7,548 nucleotides of DNA, from positions 1-7,548 of the forward strand of contig DATBWU010000136.1 in assembly GCA_036514635.1 (NCBI GenBank). The letters run 5' to 3'. Made by a program: the position numbers and the translations under genes. The DNA comes from DASSFZ01 sp036514635 (GTDB lineage Bacteria > Chloroflexota > Anaerolineae > Fen-1058). This document shows, in pieces, positions 1 to 6,068 of the stretch. Position 1 is the stretch's first letter, and every line of letters begins with the position of its first letter. Under the pieces are notes generated by a model. It saw only the letters and a program-made list of their open reading frames with translations. It did no database searches and was not told the DNA's origin.

Positions 1-1786
1 GCGGCTCGCGGGCTTGCGCGCCGAAGCGCGCGATCGAGCCGGTGTCGCTGACCTGCCCGCCCGATTCGACGTAGAACGGCGTCGCCGCCAGGATCACCTC
101 GACCGCGTCGCCCGGCTTCACCTGCTCGACCAATTGACCACCTTCGGCCAATAAACCGACCACCGTGGTTTCCATCTCGGTCGCCGTGTATGGATCGTGC
201 TCGACGCCGGACTCGCCCAACGCGCCTTTATCCTGCAACCGGCGCAACACGGCGTGATAAGCCGCCAGCGATTGATCATCCATCTCGAACTTCTCGCCGG
301 CCCGGGCCTTCTCGCGCTGCTCGGCCAGCGCCTGGCGATAGCCCGCCTCGTCCACGCTAAAACCGCGCTCCAGCGCGATGTCCTTCGTGATCTCGATCGG
401 CAGGCCGAAGGTGTCATACAGGCGGAAGGCTTCGACGCCGGGCACGACGCGCTCCTTCGCCTCGGCCAACACGTCTTCCAATTTCGACAGGCCCAGGTCG
501 AGCGTGCGGCGGAAGCGCTCTTCTTCGTCCGTCAGCGTGTGGAGGATGTGCTCGCGCCGATCGCGCAGCTCGCGGTAGTGATCGCCCATCTCGGCGATTA
601 CGACCTCAGCGATCTCCGCCAGGAACGGATAGTCCAGCCCGATCTTGCGCCCGAAGCGCGCGGCGCGGCGAATGATCATGCGCAGGACGTAGTTGCGCCC
701 GACGTTGCCGGGCAACACGCCATCGGCCACCAGGAACGTCGCGGCGCGACCGTGATCGGCGATGACGCGATACGCGACGGTGTTCTCCCGCGCCTGCGCG
801 TCGGTGTGGCCGGCCAGTTCCTGCGCGCGGCGGATGAGCGGCATGAACAGATCGGTGTCGTAGTTGGTCTTGCCGTTTTGCAGGATCGAGACGATGCGCT
901 CGAAGCCCATACCGGTATCGACGTGCTTGGCGGGCAGCGGCTCCAGCGCCGTCGGGCCTGACCGGTTGTACTGGATGAACACCAGGTTCCAGATTTCCAG
1001 GAAGCGCGCGCAGTCGCCGTTGACGCGGCATACGTGGCCGGGCACGCTCTGCTTGTCGCAGAACTCCGGCCCGCGATCGAAGTGCACCTCGCTGTCCGGG
1101 CCGCAAGGGCCGGTGTCGGCCATCTCCCAGAAGTTGTCCTTGCGACCGAAGAACAAGAGGTGCGCGGGATCGAAGCCGGGTTGCTTGCGCCAGATGTTTG
1201 CGGCCTCGTCGTCACGCGGGATCACGCCCTGCTCGTCCTGAAAGCAAGTTGCGTACAGGCGATCTTTCGGCAGGCCCCACACGTCGGTGAGCAATTGCCA
1301 GGCCCAGGTGATGGCTTCTTGCTTGTAGTAGTCGCCGAACGACCAATTGCCCAGCATCTCGAAGAACGTGTGGTGCGATCCATCTTTGCCCACGTCGTCG
1401 AGATCGTTGTGCTTGCCCGCGACGCGCAGGCACTTTTGTGCGTCGGCCGCGCGTGTGTAGGGGCGCTTCCCGATGCCGAGGAAGACATCCTTGAACTGCA
1501 CCATACCGGAGTTGGTGAAGAGCAGCGTCGGATCGTCGGCAGGGATCAGCGACATGCTGGGCACGATCGTGTGCCTGTGCTCTTCAAAGAAATCGAGGAA
1601 CGTCTGCCGGATCTCGGCGCTGGTGAGCGACTTGCGCGAGTCAGCCATCTTCTCAGGCGCAGTCTCGCGAGGCTTGCGTGCCGGTACCGTCGCTGCGCGC
1701 GCCGGTTTCGTCTTCGCCACGGGAGTCTTCTTGATCGGTGGAGCCTTCTTGCTCGCTATTCTCTTCGTTACACTGACTTTCTTCAT
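1..1786 (-). CDS. alaS: alanyl-tRNA synthetase, N-terminal part (3' end outside window)
   Basis: Cytoplasmic class II enzyme that charges tRNA-Ala with alanine and hydrolyses mischarged Ser/Gly-tRNA. 595 codons are visible, without frameshift, before the window edge. The catalytic domain begins near residue 54. It contains the TNSGMVQFKDVFLG block (about 91-104), the GKHNDLDDVG and HHTFFEMLGNWSFGDY blocks around motif 2 (about 124-153), FWEMADTGPCGP (219-230) and motif 3 DTGMGFER (290-297). LPGNVGRNYVLRMIIRRAARFGR marks the tRNA-recognition region. TPFYVESGGQ (569-578) opens the editing domain; the zinc-binding HxxxH part and the C-Ala domain lie beyond the window. The start at 1786 has GAGGG four bases upstream (1791-1795) and a strong promoter. 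It gives a 46-residue Lys/Pro/Ala-rich extension before a second in-frame Met at 1648 (MADSRKSL), where family homology begins. The 1648 start has no clear ribosome site, so 1786 is preferred. Identity is certain; the start is likely. Confidence 0.97.
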   Translation of the reverse strand, partial: MKKVSVTKRIASKKAPPIKKTPVAKTKPARAATVPARKPRETAPEKMADSRKSLTSAEIRQTFLDFFEEHRHTIVPSMSLIPADDPTLLFTNSGMVQFKDVFLGIGKRPYTRAADAQKCLRVAGKHNDLDDVGKDGSHHTFFEMLGNWSFGDYYKQEAITWAWQLLTDVWGLPKDRLYATCFQDEQGVIPRDDEAANIWRKQPGFDPAHLLFFGRKDNFWEMADTGPCGPDSEVHFDRGPEFCDKQSVPGHVCRVNGDCARFLEIWNLVFIQYNRSGPTALEPLPAKHVDTGMGFERIVSILQNGKTNYDTDLFMPLIRRAQELAGHTDAQARENTVAYRVIADHGRAATFLVADGVLPGNVGRNYVLRMIIRRAARFGRKIGLDYPFLAEIAEVVIAEMGDHYRELRDRREHILHTLTDEEERFRRTLDLGLSKLEDVLAEAKERVVPGVEAFRLYDTFGLPIEITKDIALERGFSVDEAGYRQALAEQREKARAGEKFEMDDQSLAAYHAVLRRLQDKGALGESGVEHDPYTATEMETTVVGLLAEGGQLVEQVKPGDAVEVILAATPFYVESGGQVSDTGSIARFGAQAREP

Positions 1787-1820
1787 CGAACCCTCGAACT
1801 CTTAACAGCAGTGGGGTGTG

Positions 1821-1849
1821 ATTTTATCCCAGCGGTGGACAACTGTCAA
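1821..1849 (-). promoter_or_regulatory. sigma70-type promoter of alaS
   Basis: On the minus strand, a perfect TTGACA (-35, plus-strand 1844-1849) is followed by exactly 17 bases and TAAAAT (-10, plus-strand 1821-1826). Transcription would start near 1813-1815, giving a leader of about 28 bases that ends in the GAGGG ribosome site of alaS. Hexamers and spacing are near consensus. The leader is too short for a T-box or similar tRNA-sensing element. Confidence 0.8.
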
Positions 1850-1856
1850 AGATTCC

Positions 1857-1908
1857 GTCAACGGATGTCAACGGACTCCCAAACGGACAAGCGGACCAAA
1901 ACGGACAG
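1857..1908. repeat. diverged inverse copy of the 58-bp repeat
   Basis: This stretch carries repeated ACGGAC words and aligns with the reverse complement of the array at 2005-2158. TCAACGGACT (1868-1877) and CGGACAAGCGGA (1884-1895) are exact reverse complements of segments in the tandem units; TCCGCTTGTCCG occurs at 2009, 2067 and 2125. It faces the array across about 96 bases of ordinary sequence (1909-2004), which holds one more ACGGAC word and a small GCCGA-a-TCGGC palindrome (1987-1997). The two sides could pair as a cruciform or long stem. Confidence 0.75.
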
Positions 1909-2004
1909 TCCGCCAGACGCGGGCCTGGAGCATTTGTGTGCAATCACCGGATTCTCAAACGGGCAAAGTAGACCGAAACGGACAACGCCGAATCGGCATC
2001 CGCT

Positions 2005-2158
2005 GCTATCCGCTTGTCCGCTTCCAGTCCGTTGATGGCCGTTTGTCCGTTCCCAGTCCGTTGCTATCCGCTTGTCCGCTTCCAGTCCGTTGATGGCCGT
2101 TCATCCGTTCCCAGTCCGTTGCTATCCGCTTGTCCGCTTCCAGTCCGTTGATGGCCGT
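2005..2158. repeat. 58-bp tandem array built of 29-bp half-units
   Basis: Units start with GCTATCCGC at 2005, 2063 and 2121. The first two are full 58-bp copies differing by two bases; the third stops after 38 bp at 2158. Each 58-bp unit is itself two 29-bp halves, one starting GCTATCCG and one GATGGCCG, both ending CAGTCCGTT and matching at about 23 of 29 positions. Within the halves, TCCGCTT/TCCGTT words recur at 8-10 base steps. The array ends about 20 bases before the tyrS extended -10 element. With the alaS promoter and the inverse copy it accounts for most of the 436-bp divergent gap (1787-2222). No gene is seen here; open frames across it are repeat artefacts. Confidence 0.93.
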
Positions 2159-2175
2159 CCGTTGATAACCGCTGG

Positions 2176-2184
2176 TGGTATAAT
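2176..2184 (+). promoter_or_regulatory. extended -10 promoter of tyrS
   Basis: TGGTATAAT contains a perfect TATAAT (2179-2184) preceded by TG one base upstream, the extended -10 arrangement that can work without a good -35. No -35 hexamer sits at 16-18 bp; TTGATA at 2162 is only 11 bp away. Transcription would start near 2191, giving a leader of about 30 bases with GGAG (2214-2217 region) five or so bases before the tyrS ATG. It is the only convincing promoter upstream of the five-gene plus-strand row. Confidence 0.72.
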
Positions 2185-2222
2185 CCACTCCCACACTCAC
2201 TCGACTCCCGCACGGAGTAAGC

Positions 2223-3467
2223 ATGCCGTCGATCGACGAACAAGTCGCCCTGTTGATGCAAGGCACGGAGTACGGCGACGAGACGCTCAAACAGAACATG
2301 GCCGAGGAATTGAAGCAGCGACTGATCGAATCGGAGAAGACCGGCCGCCCGCTGCGCGTGTACTGCGGCTACGACCCGACCCGGCCCGACCTGCACCTGG
2401 GCCATACGATCACCATGCGGAAACTGCGCCAGTTCCAGGAACTCGGCCACGAGGTGACGTTCCTGATCGGCAACTACACGTCGCTGATCGGCGATCCGTC
2501 CGATCGGGACAGGTTGCGTCCGCGCATGACGCCGGAGCAGGTCGAGGAGAACGCCCGGACGTACGCCGAGCAGGCGTTTAAGATTCTGGATCGAGACAAG
2601 ACCCGCATCCGCTACAACGCGGAATGGTTGAGCAAACTGTCGTTCGTCGATCTGATTCAACTAGCCTCGAACTTCACCGTGCAGCAATTCCTGGCGCGCG
2701 AGAACTTCGCGCTGCGCCACGGGCGCGGCGACCCGATCCATTTGCACGAGATGTTCTATTCGTTGATGCAAGGCTACGACGCCGTCGCGCAGCAGACCGA
2801 CGTGCAGGTCGGCGGCAGCGAGCAGTTGTTCAACATCATCGTCGCCGGCCGAAAACTGCAAGAAGCGATGGGCCAGAAACCGCAGATCGGCGTCCTGATG
2901 GGCATCCTGCCCGGCACCGACGGCGTCGTGCGCATGTCGAAGAGCCTGGGCAATCACATCGCGATCCTGGCTCCGCCGGAAGATATGTACGGCAAGGTGA
3001 TGAGCGTGCCCGACTCGGCCATGCCGATCTACTACAAGCTGGTCACGCGCTTCACGCCTGCGCAGATTGTCGAAATCGAGCGCGGCCTGGCTGACGGCAC
3101 GCTGCACCCGCGCGACGCGAAGATGAAACTCGCTCGCGAGATCGTCACCATCTTCCACGACGAAGCCGACGCCGCACGCGCCGAAGAGCACTTCGTCACC
3201 GTGTTTCAACAGCGTGAGCTGCCGCCGGACATGCCAGAATGGCGGCTCGATGCGCCGGTGAACATCATCGACCTGATCGTCGCATCCGGGATGGCGCCGA
3301 GCAAAAGCGAAGCGCGCCGTTTGATTGATCAGAACGGCGTGAAGCTGGACGGTGAGACTGTGAGTAGCGCTACCTCTACCATTACCATCGTGACAAGCGA
3401 CGAGAAGGTGCTGCAAGTGGGCAAGCGGAAATACCTCAAGTTGCTGCCTTTGAAGGATGAGGGATGA
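2223..3467 (+). CDS. tyrS: tyrosyl-tRNA synthetase
   Basis: Cytoplasmic class I enzyme that activates tyrosine with ATP and loads it on tRNA-Tyr. The 414-residue product has the family's usual length. The Rossmann catalytic core shows YDPTRPDLHLGH with the HIGH-like motif HLGH at 58-61, then GNYTSLIGDPS (83-93), the tyrosine-site segment QGYDAVAQQTDVQVGGSEQ (183-201) and the KMSKS-like loop RMSKS (247-251). A C-terminal S4 RNA-binding domain spans about 349-410 (SKSEARRLIDQNGVKLDG...). Form and loop resemble the TyrZ/type 2 bacterial enzymes more than E. coli TyrS. The start at 2223 follows CGGAGTAAGC, a good ribosome site, and an extended -10 promoter. The last residues KDEG and the stop are encoded by a GGATGAG tandem repeat shared with the start region of era. 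It is divergent from alaS. Confidence 0.97.
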   Translation: MPSIDEQVALLMQGTEYGDETLKQNMAEELKQRLIESEKTGRPLRVYCGYDPTRPDLHLGHTITMRKLRQFQELGHEVTFLIGNYTSLIGDPSDRDRLRPRMTPEQVEENARTYAEQAFKILDRDKTRIRYNAEWLSKLSFVDLIQLASNFTVQQFLARENFALRHGRGDPIHLHEMFYSLMQGYDAVAQQTDVQVGGSEQLFNIIVAGRKLQEAMGQKPQIGVLMGILPGTDGVVRMSKSLGNHIAILAPPEDMYGKVMSVPDSAMPIYYKLVTRFTPAQIVEIERGLADGTLHPRDAKMKLAREIVTIFHDEADAARAEEHFVTVFQQRELPPDMPEWRLDAPVNIIDLIVASGMAPSKSEARRLIDQNGVKLDGETVSSATSTITIVTSDEKVLQVGKRKYLKLLPLKDEG

Positions 3468-3475
3468 GGGATGAA
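3455..3475. repeat. GGATGAG heptamer x3 at the tyrS/era junction
   Basis: Three adjacent 7-bp units, GGATGAG, GGATGAG and GGATGAA. Because 7 is not a multiple of 3, the same ATGA word falls in all three frames. One copy is read through as the tyrS tail, the second supplies the tyrS TGA (3465-3467), and the third supplies an ATG (3471) in the era frame. The GAGGG at 3459-3463 lies seven bases before that ATG and could serve as a ribosome site. Confidence 0.85.
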
Positions 3476-3478
3476 GTT

Positions 3479-3541
3479 TGGACGTTTGAGACCCGAGTCT
3501 CCAACTTCTAACTTCCAACGTCCAACCTCCAACGTCCAATC
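3479..3541. repeat. TCCAACN heptamer x6 with inverted arm, upstream of era
   Basis: Six contiguous 7-bp units occupy 3500-3541: TCCAACT, TCTAACT, TCCAACG, TCCAACC, TCCAACG, TCCAATC. A word in inverse orientation lies just upstream: TGGACGTT at 3479-3486 is the exact reverse complement of AACGTCCA at 3517-3524 and 3531-3538, so an 8-bp stem can form. The whole stretch lies between the upstream and the preferred era start codons. Confidence 0.88.
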
Positions 3542-3548
3542 TCAAGAA

Positions 3549-4523
3549 ATGCCCGAAGCGCAAATCCTCTCCCGCACTGAACTCGACGACACACCGCCCG
3601 GCCATCGCAGCGGGTTCGTCGCCGTGGTGGGCAAGCCCAACGTCGGCAAATCGACGTTGTTGAATGCCATCCTCGGCCAGAAGATCGCCATCGTCAGCAA
3701 CAAGCCGCAGACCACGCGCACGCGCCTGCGCGGCATCCTGACCCGCCCTGCGGCGCAGATCATCTTCGTCGACACGCCGGGCATCCACCAGCCGCGCCAC
3801 CGCCTGGACGAGCACATGGTTGAAAGCGCCGTGCAGTCGATTCCCGATGCCGATGCGATCGTCTTCCTGGTCGATGCAACCGGGCTGCCCGACGCCGCCG
3901 ATCGCCACATCGCCAAATTGATCCGCGAGCGAGGCGCTGATCGACCCGTCATCCTCGCGCTCAACAAAATGGATCGGCTTCCGCCGGATCGCGTCAAAGA
4001 GCATACCGAAGCCTACTGGTCGCTCGCGCCGACACCGGAAGGCGGCACGCCGCCCGGGCCGTGGGAGTGGATGATGATCTCGGCGCTCGACGGCCACAAT
4101 CTCGACAAGCTAATCGATCTGATCATCGCGCACTTGCCGGAAGGGCCGCGCTACTACCCGCCCGATCAGGTGACGGATCAACAAGAACGCGACATCGCCG
4201 CCGAACTGATCCGCGAGCAGGTCTTGCGCCACCTGCGCCAGGAAGTGCCGCACGCCGTCGCCATCGTCATCGACGAGTACAAGGAGCGCTCGCCGACACT
4301 CGACTACATCGCGGCCACGATCGTCGTCGAGAAGGAGTCGCAGAAAGGCATCCTCATCGGCAAGGGCGGCCAGAGGCTGCGCCAGATCGGCGCGGACGCC
4401 CGGCACGAGATCGAGCGCTTGGTCGATAAGCAGGTTTATCTCGAACTACAGGTGACGGTTCGCAAGAACTGGCGCGAAGACGAACGCCAGTTGAAGCGGA
4501 TGGGGTACACGACTGACCACTGA
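3549..4523 (+). CDS. era: GTPase Era
   Basis: Essential GTPase that binds the 3' end of 16S rRNA and aids 30S subunit maturation. The 324-residue product has the Era layout. G1 is GKPNVGKS (28-35), the G2 threonine is in TTRTRLRG (55-62), G3 is DTPG (75-78), G4 is NKMD (139-142) and G5 is SAL (178-180). A C-terminal KH domain carries the GKGG loop (271-274). A Pro/Gly-rich insert, APTPEGGTPPGPWEW (160-174), precedes G5. Start choice is open. ATG at 3549 has only a weak AAGAA upstream, but the 26 extra residues added by ATG 3471 are the translation of heptamer repeats (PTSNFQRPTSNVQSQ), while 3471 has GAGGG at ideal distance and lies three bases after the tyrS stop. Translational coupling from tyrS is plausible with 3471. 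The final TTDH and stop fall in another heptamer array. Confidence 0.96.
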   Translation: MPEAQILSRTELDDTPPGHRSGFVAVVGKPNVGKSTLLNAILGQKIAIVSNKPQTTRTRLRGILTRPAAQIIFVDTPGIHQPRHRLDEHMVESAVQSIPDADAIVFLVDATGLPDAADRHIAKLIRERGADRPVILALNKMDRLPPDRVKEHTEAYWSLAPTPEGGTPPGPWEWMMISALDGHNLDKLIDLIIAHLPEGPRYYPPDQVTDQQERDIAAELIREQVLRHLRQEVPHAVAIVIDEYKERSPTLDYIAATIVVEKESQKGILIGKGGQRLRQIGADARHEIERLVDKQVYLELQVTVRKNWREDERQLKRMGYTTDH

Positions 4524-4579
4524 TTACTGATTACTGATCACTGATTACTGATCACTGGTCAGCAATCAGTGGACAGTGG
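4512..4579. repeat. ACTGATY heptamer x7 plus inverted copies, era 3' end
   Basis: Seven contiguous 7-bp units run from 4512 to 4560: ACTGACC, ACTGATT, ACTGATT, ACTGATC, ACTGATT, ACTGATC, ACTGGTC. They are followed at 4561-4579 by the same word on the other strand; AATCAGT at 4564-4570 is the exact complement of the ACTGATT units, then GGACAGT. The array encodes the last residues and stop of era and fills nearly all of the 68-bp gap to the next gene. Multiple short stems are possible, but no T-tract makes it a canonical terminator. Confidence 0.9.
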
Positions 4580-4591
4580 GCGGCAAAGCCT

Positions 4592-6004
4592 ATGCTGAAA
4601 GCATCTCTTACCGTAGACATAGCCTCGGTTCGCGACCGCATCGTCGGCGTGAAGCAGCGTGTGCCGCTGCTCAACGGCGAGACGCGCACGTACGTCAACT
4701 TCGACAACGCCGCCTCCACGCCCGCGCTGGCCGACGTGCTGGACACGGTGAACACGTTCATGCACTGGTATTCCAGCGTGCATCGTGGGACGGGCTTCAA
4801 GAGCCGCGTGGCGACGCAGGCTTACGACGACGCGCGCGAGATCGTCGCTCGCTTCGTCGGCGCGAACCAGCGCGATCACGTCGTCATCTTCGGCAAGAAC
4901 GCCACCGAGGCGATCAACAAATTGGCGCGGCGCGCCGGCTTGGGCCGCGACGACGTGGTGTTGGCGTCGCTGCTGGAGCATCACAGCAACGATCTGCCGT
5001 GGCGCGGCGTGGCGACGGTCGATCACGTTGCGGCCAACGCGCTGGGCGAGCTTGACGAGGCCGACTTCGATCGCAAACTGGCGCAGCACGCGGGCCGCGT
5101 GAAAATGGTCGCCGTGACCGGCGCGTCGAACGTCACCGGCTTCCTGCCGCCGATCCATCGCCTGGCCGAGAAAGCGCACGCGGCCGGCGCGCAGATTTTG
5201 GTCGATGGCGCGCAGCTCGCGCCGCACCGTCCCATCTCGATGGGTGCGCTCGACGACCCGGCGCACCTCGACTACGTGGCGCTGTCGGCGCACAAGATGT
5301 ACGCACCCTTCGGCAGCGGCGCGCTGATCGGGCGGCGCGACACTTTCGAGCACGGCGCGCCCGATTACAGCGGCGGCGGGACGATCGAGATCGTCACTAC
5401 CGACTCGGTCGAGTGGTCCGCCCCGCCCGACCGCGACGAGGCCGGATCGCCGAACGTCGTCGGCGCGGTCGCGCTGGCGGCTGCTGTGAAGGCGCTGCAA
5501 AGCATCGGCATGGCGGCGATCGCCGACCACGAAGCCGAACTTACCGCGTACGCGCTCGAACGACTGCGCACAATCGACAGCGTCGAGATTTACGGCGATC
5601 CGAACCCGGCTTCGACGCGCACCCGGCTCGGCGTGATCCCGTTCAACGTCAAGGGCCTGTCGCACTTCCTGGTGGCGACGATCCTGAGCGCGGAATTCGG
5701 CATCGGCGTGCGGAACGGCTGCTTCTGCGCGCATCCGTACCTGCTGCACCTGCTCGGCCTGTCGCCAGAAGAATCCGGCGACGTCCGGCAGCGCATTCTC
5801 GCCGACGATCGCCGCGACATGCCCGGCATGGTGCGCGTGTCGTTCGGCATGTACAACACCGCCGAGGAAGTGGACGTGTTGATCGACGCCGTGCAGCGCA
5901 TCGCGCGCGGCAAGGTTTACGGGCGCTATCAGCAGGACGTGGCCTCAGGCGAATATCGCCCGGCAGATTGGAACCCCGACCTCGGACGCTACTTCAAACT
6001 CTAA
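4592..6004 (+). CDS. class V aminotransferase / cysteine desulfurase homologue
   Basis: PLP-dependent fold-type I enzyme of the SufS/CsdA-like class V group. If it is a desulfurase, it removes sulfur from cysteine as a protein-bound persulfide for Fe-S clusters or tRNA thiolation. Visible marks are the N-terminal NFDNAASTP (36-44), EHHSNDLPW with a PLP-stacking His (129-137), VDGAQ with the PLP-ring Asp205, SAHKMYAPFG with the Schiff-base Lys235, and AGSPNVVG (284-291). RNGCFCAHP (374-382) aligns with the SufS active loop (RTGHHCAMP), so Cys379 is the likely catalytic cysteine and Cys377 is an extra one. At 470 residues it is longer than SufS (about 406). The excess is an Asp/Arg-rich segment after the active loop (about 391-411) and a C-terminal tail of about 30 residues ending in GRYFKL. 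No suf, isc or scaffold gene is adjacent. The substrate is therefore uncertain and no symbol is given. The ribosome site upstream (GGGCGG) is weak. Confidence 0.88.
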   Translation: MLKASLTVDIASVRDRIVGVKQRVPLLNGETRTYVNFDNAASTPALADVLDTVNTFMHWYSSVHRGTGFKSRVATQAYDDAREIVARFVGANQRDHVVIFGKNATEAINKLARRAGLGRDDVVLASLLEHHSNDLPWRGVATVDHVAANALGELDEADFDRKLAQHAGRVKMVAVTGASNVTGFLPPIHRLAEKAHAAGAQILVDGAQLAPHRPISMGALDDPAHLDYVALSAHKMYAPFGSGALIGRRDTFEHGAPDYSGGGTIEIVTTDSVEWSAPPDRDEAGSPNVVGAVALAAAVKALQSIGMAAIADHEAELTAYALERLRTIDSVEIYGDPNPASTRTRLGVIPFNVKGLSHFLVATILSAEFGIGVRNGCFCAHPYLLHLLGLSPEESGDVRQRILADDRRDMPGMVRVSFGMYNTAEEVDVLIDAVQRIARGKVYGRYQQDVASGEYRPADWNPDLGRYFKL

Positions 6005-6013
6005 TGAGTCAAG

Positions 6014-6068
6014 CGTAAAACGTGGAGCACGCCTTTACGTTTTACGTTTCAAGTTTTGCGTTTACGCC
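6014..6068. repeat. TTTACGT heptamer array with 10-bp inverted repeat
   Basis: Units TTTACGT (6034-6040), TTTACGT (6041-6047), TTCAAGT (6048-6054), TTTGCGT (6055-6061) and TTACGCC (6062-6068) run directly into the next start codon. Upstream, CGTAAAACGT (6014-6023) is a perfect 10-bp inverse match of ACGTTTTACG (6037-6046) across a 13-base loop. The hairpin sits nine bases after the preceding stop, so it could affect readthrough or mRNA ends, but no T-run follows it. Confidence 0.87.

Noticed and set aside
2005..2158. CRISPR-like array (29-bp repeats).
   Set aside because: The units abut each other with no unique spacers and no cas genes are present; it is a plain tandem repeat.
2162..2184. 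TTGATA as the -35 partner of the tyrS TATAAT.
   Set aside because: The spacer is only 11 bases; the TG one base upstream of TATAAT explains the promoter better as an extended -10.
2191..2222. T-box or other tRNA-sensing leader before tyrS.
   Set aside because: The predicted leader is about 30 bases, too short for the stem I, specifier and antiterminator layout.
2006..2299. Minus-strand frames reading through the 58-bp array.
   Set aside because: The products are internally repetitive translations of the tandem units (NGLGTDKRPSTDW type) with no ribosome site, so they are repeat artefacts.
2661..4097. Long minus-strand open frame (478 codons) opposite tyrS and era; similar ones at 4559-5749 (-), 197-961 (+) and 1034-2035 (+).
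   Set aside because: They lie antisense to clearly conserved genes, encode Arg/Asp/His/Val-rich low-quality protein, cross a repeat array in two cases, and are expected in GC-rich DNA. No family was recognised.
4512..4591. Rho-independent terminator between era and the desulfurase homologue.
   Set aside because: Stems are possible, but they are short, AT/GC mixed and not followed by a T-run; the repeat explanation accounts for the symmetry.
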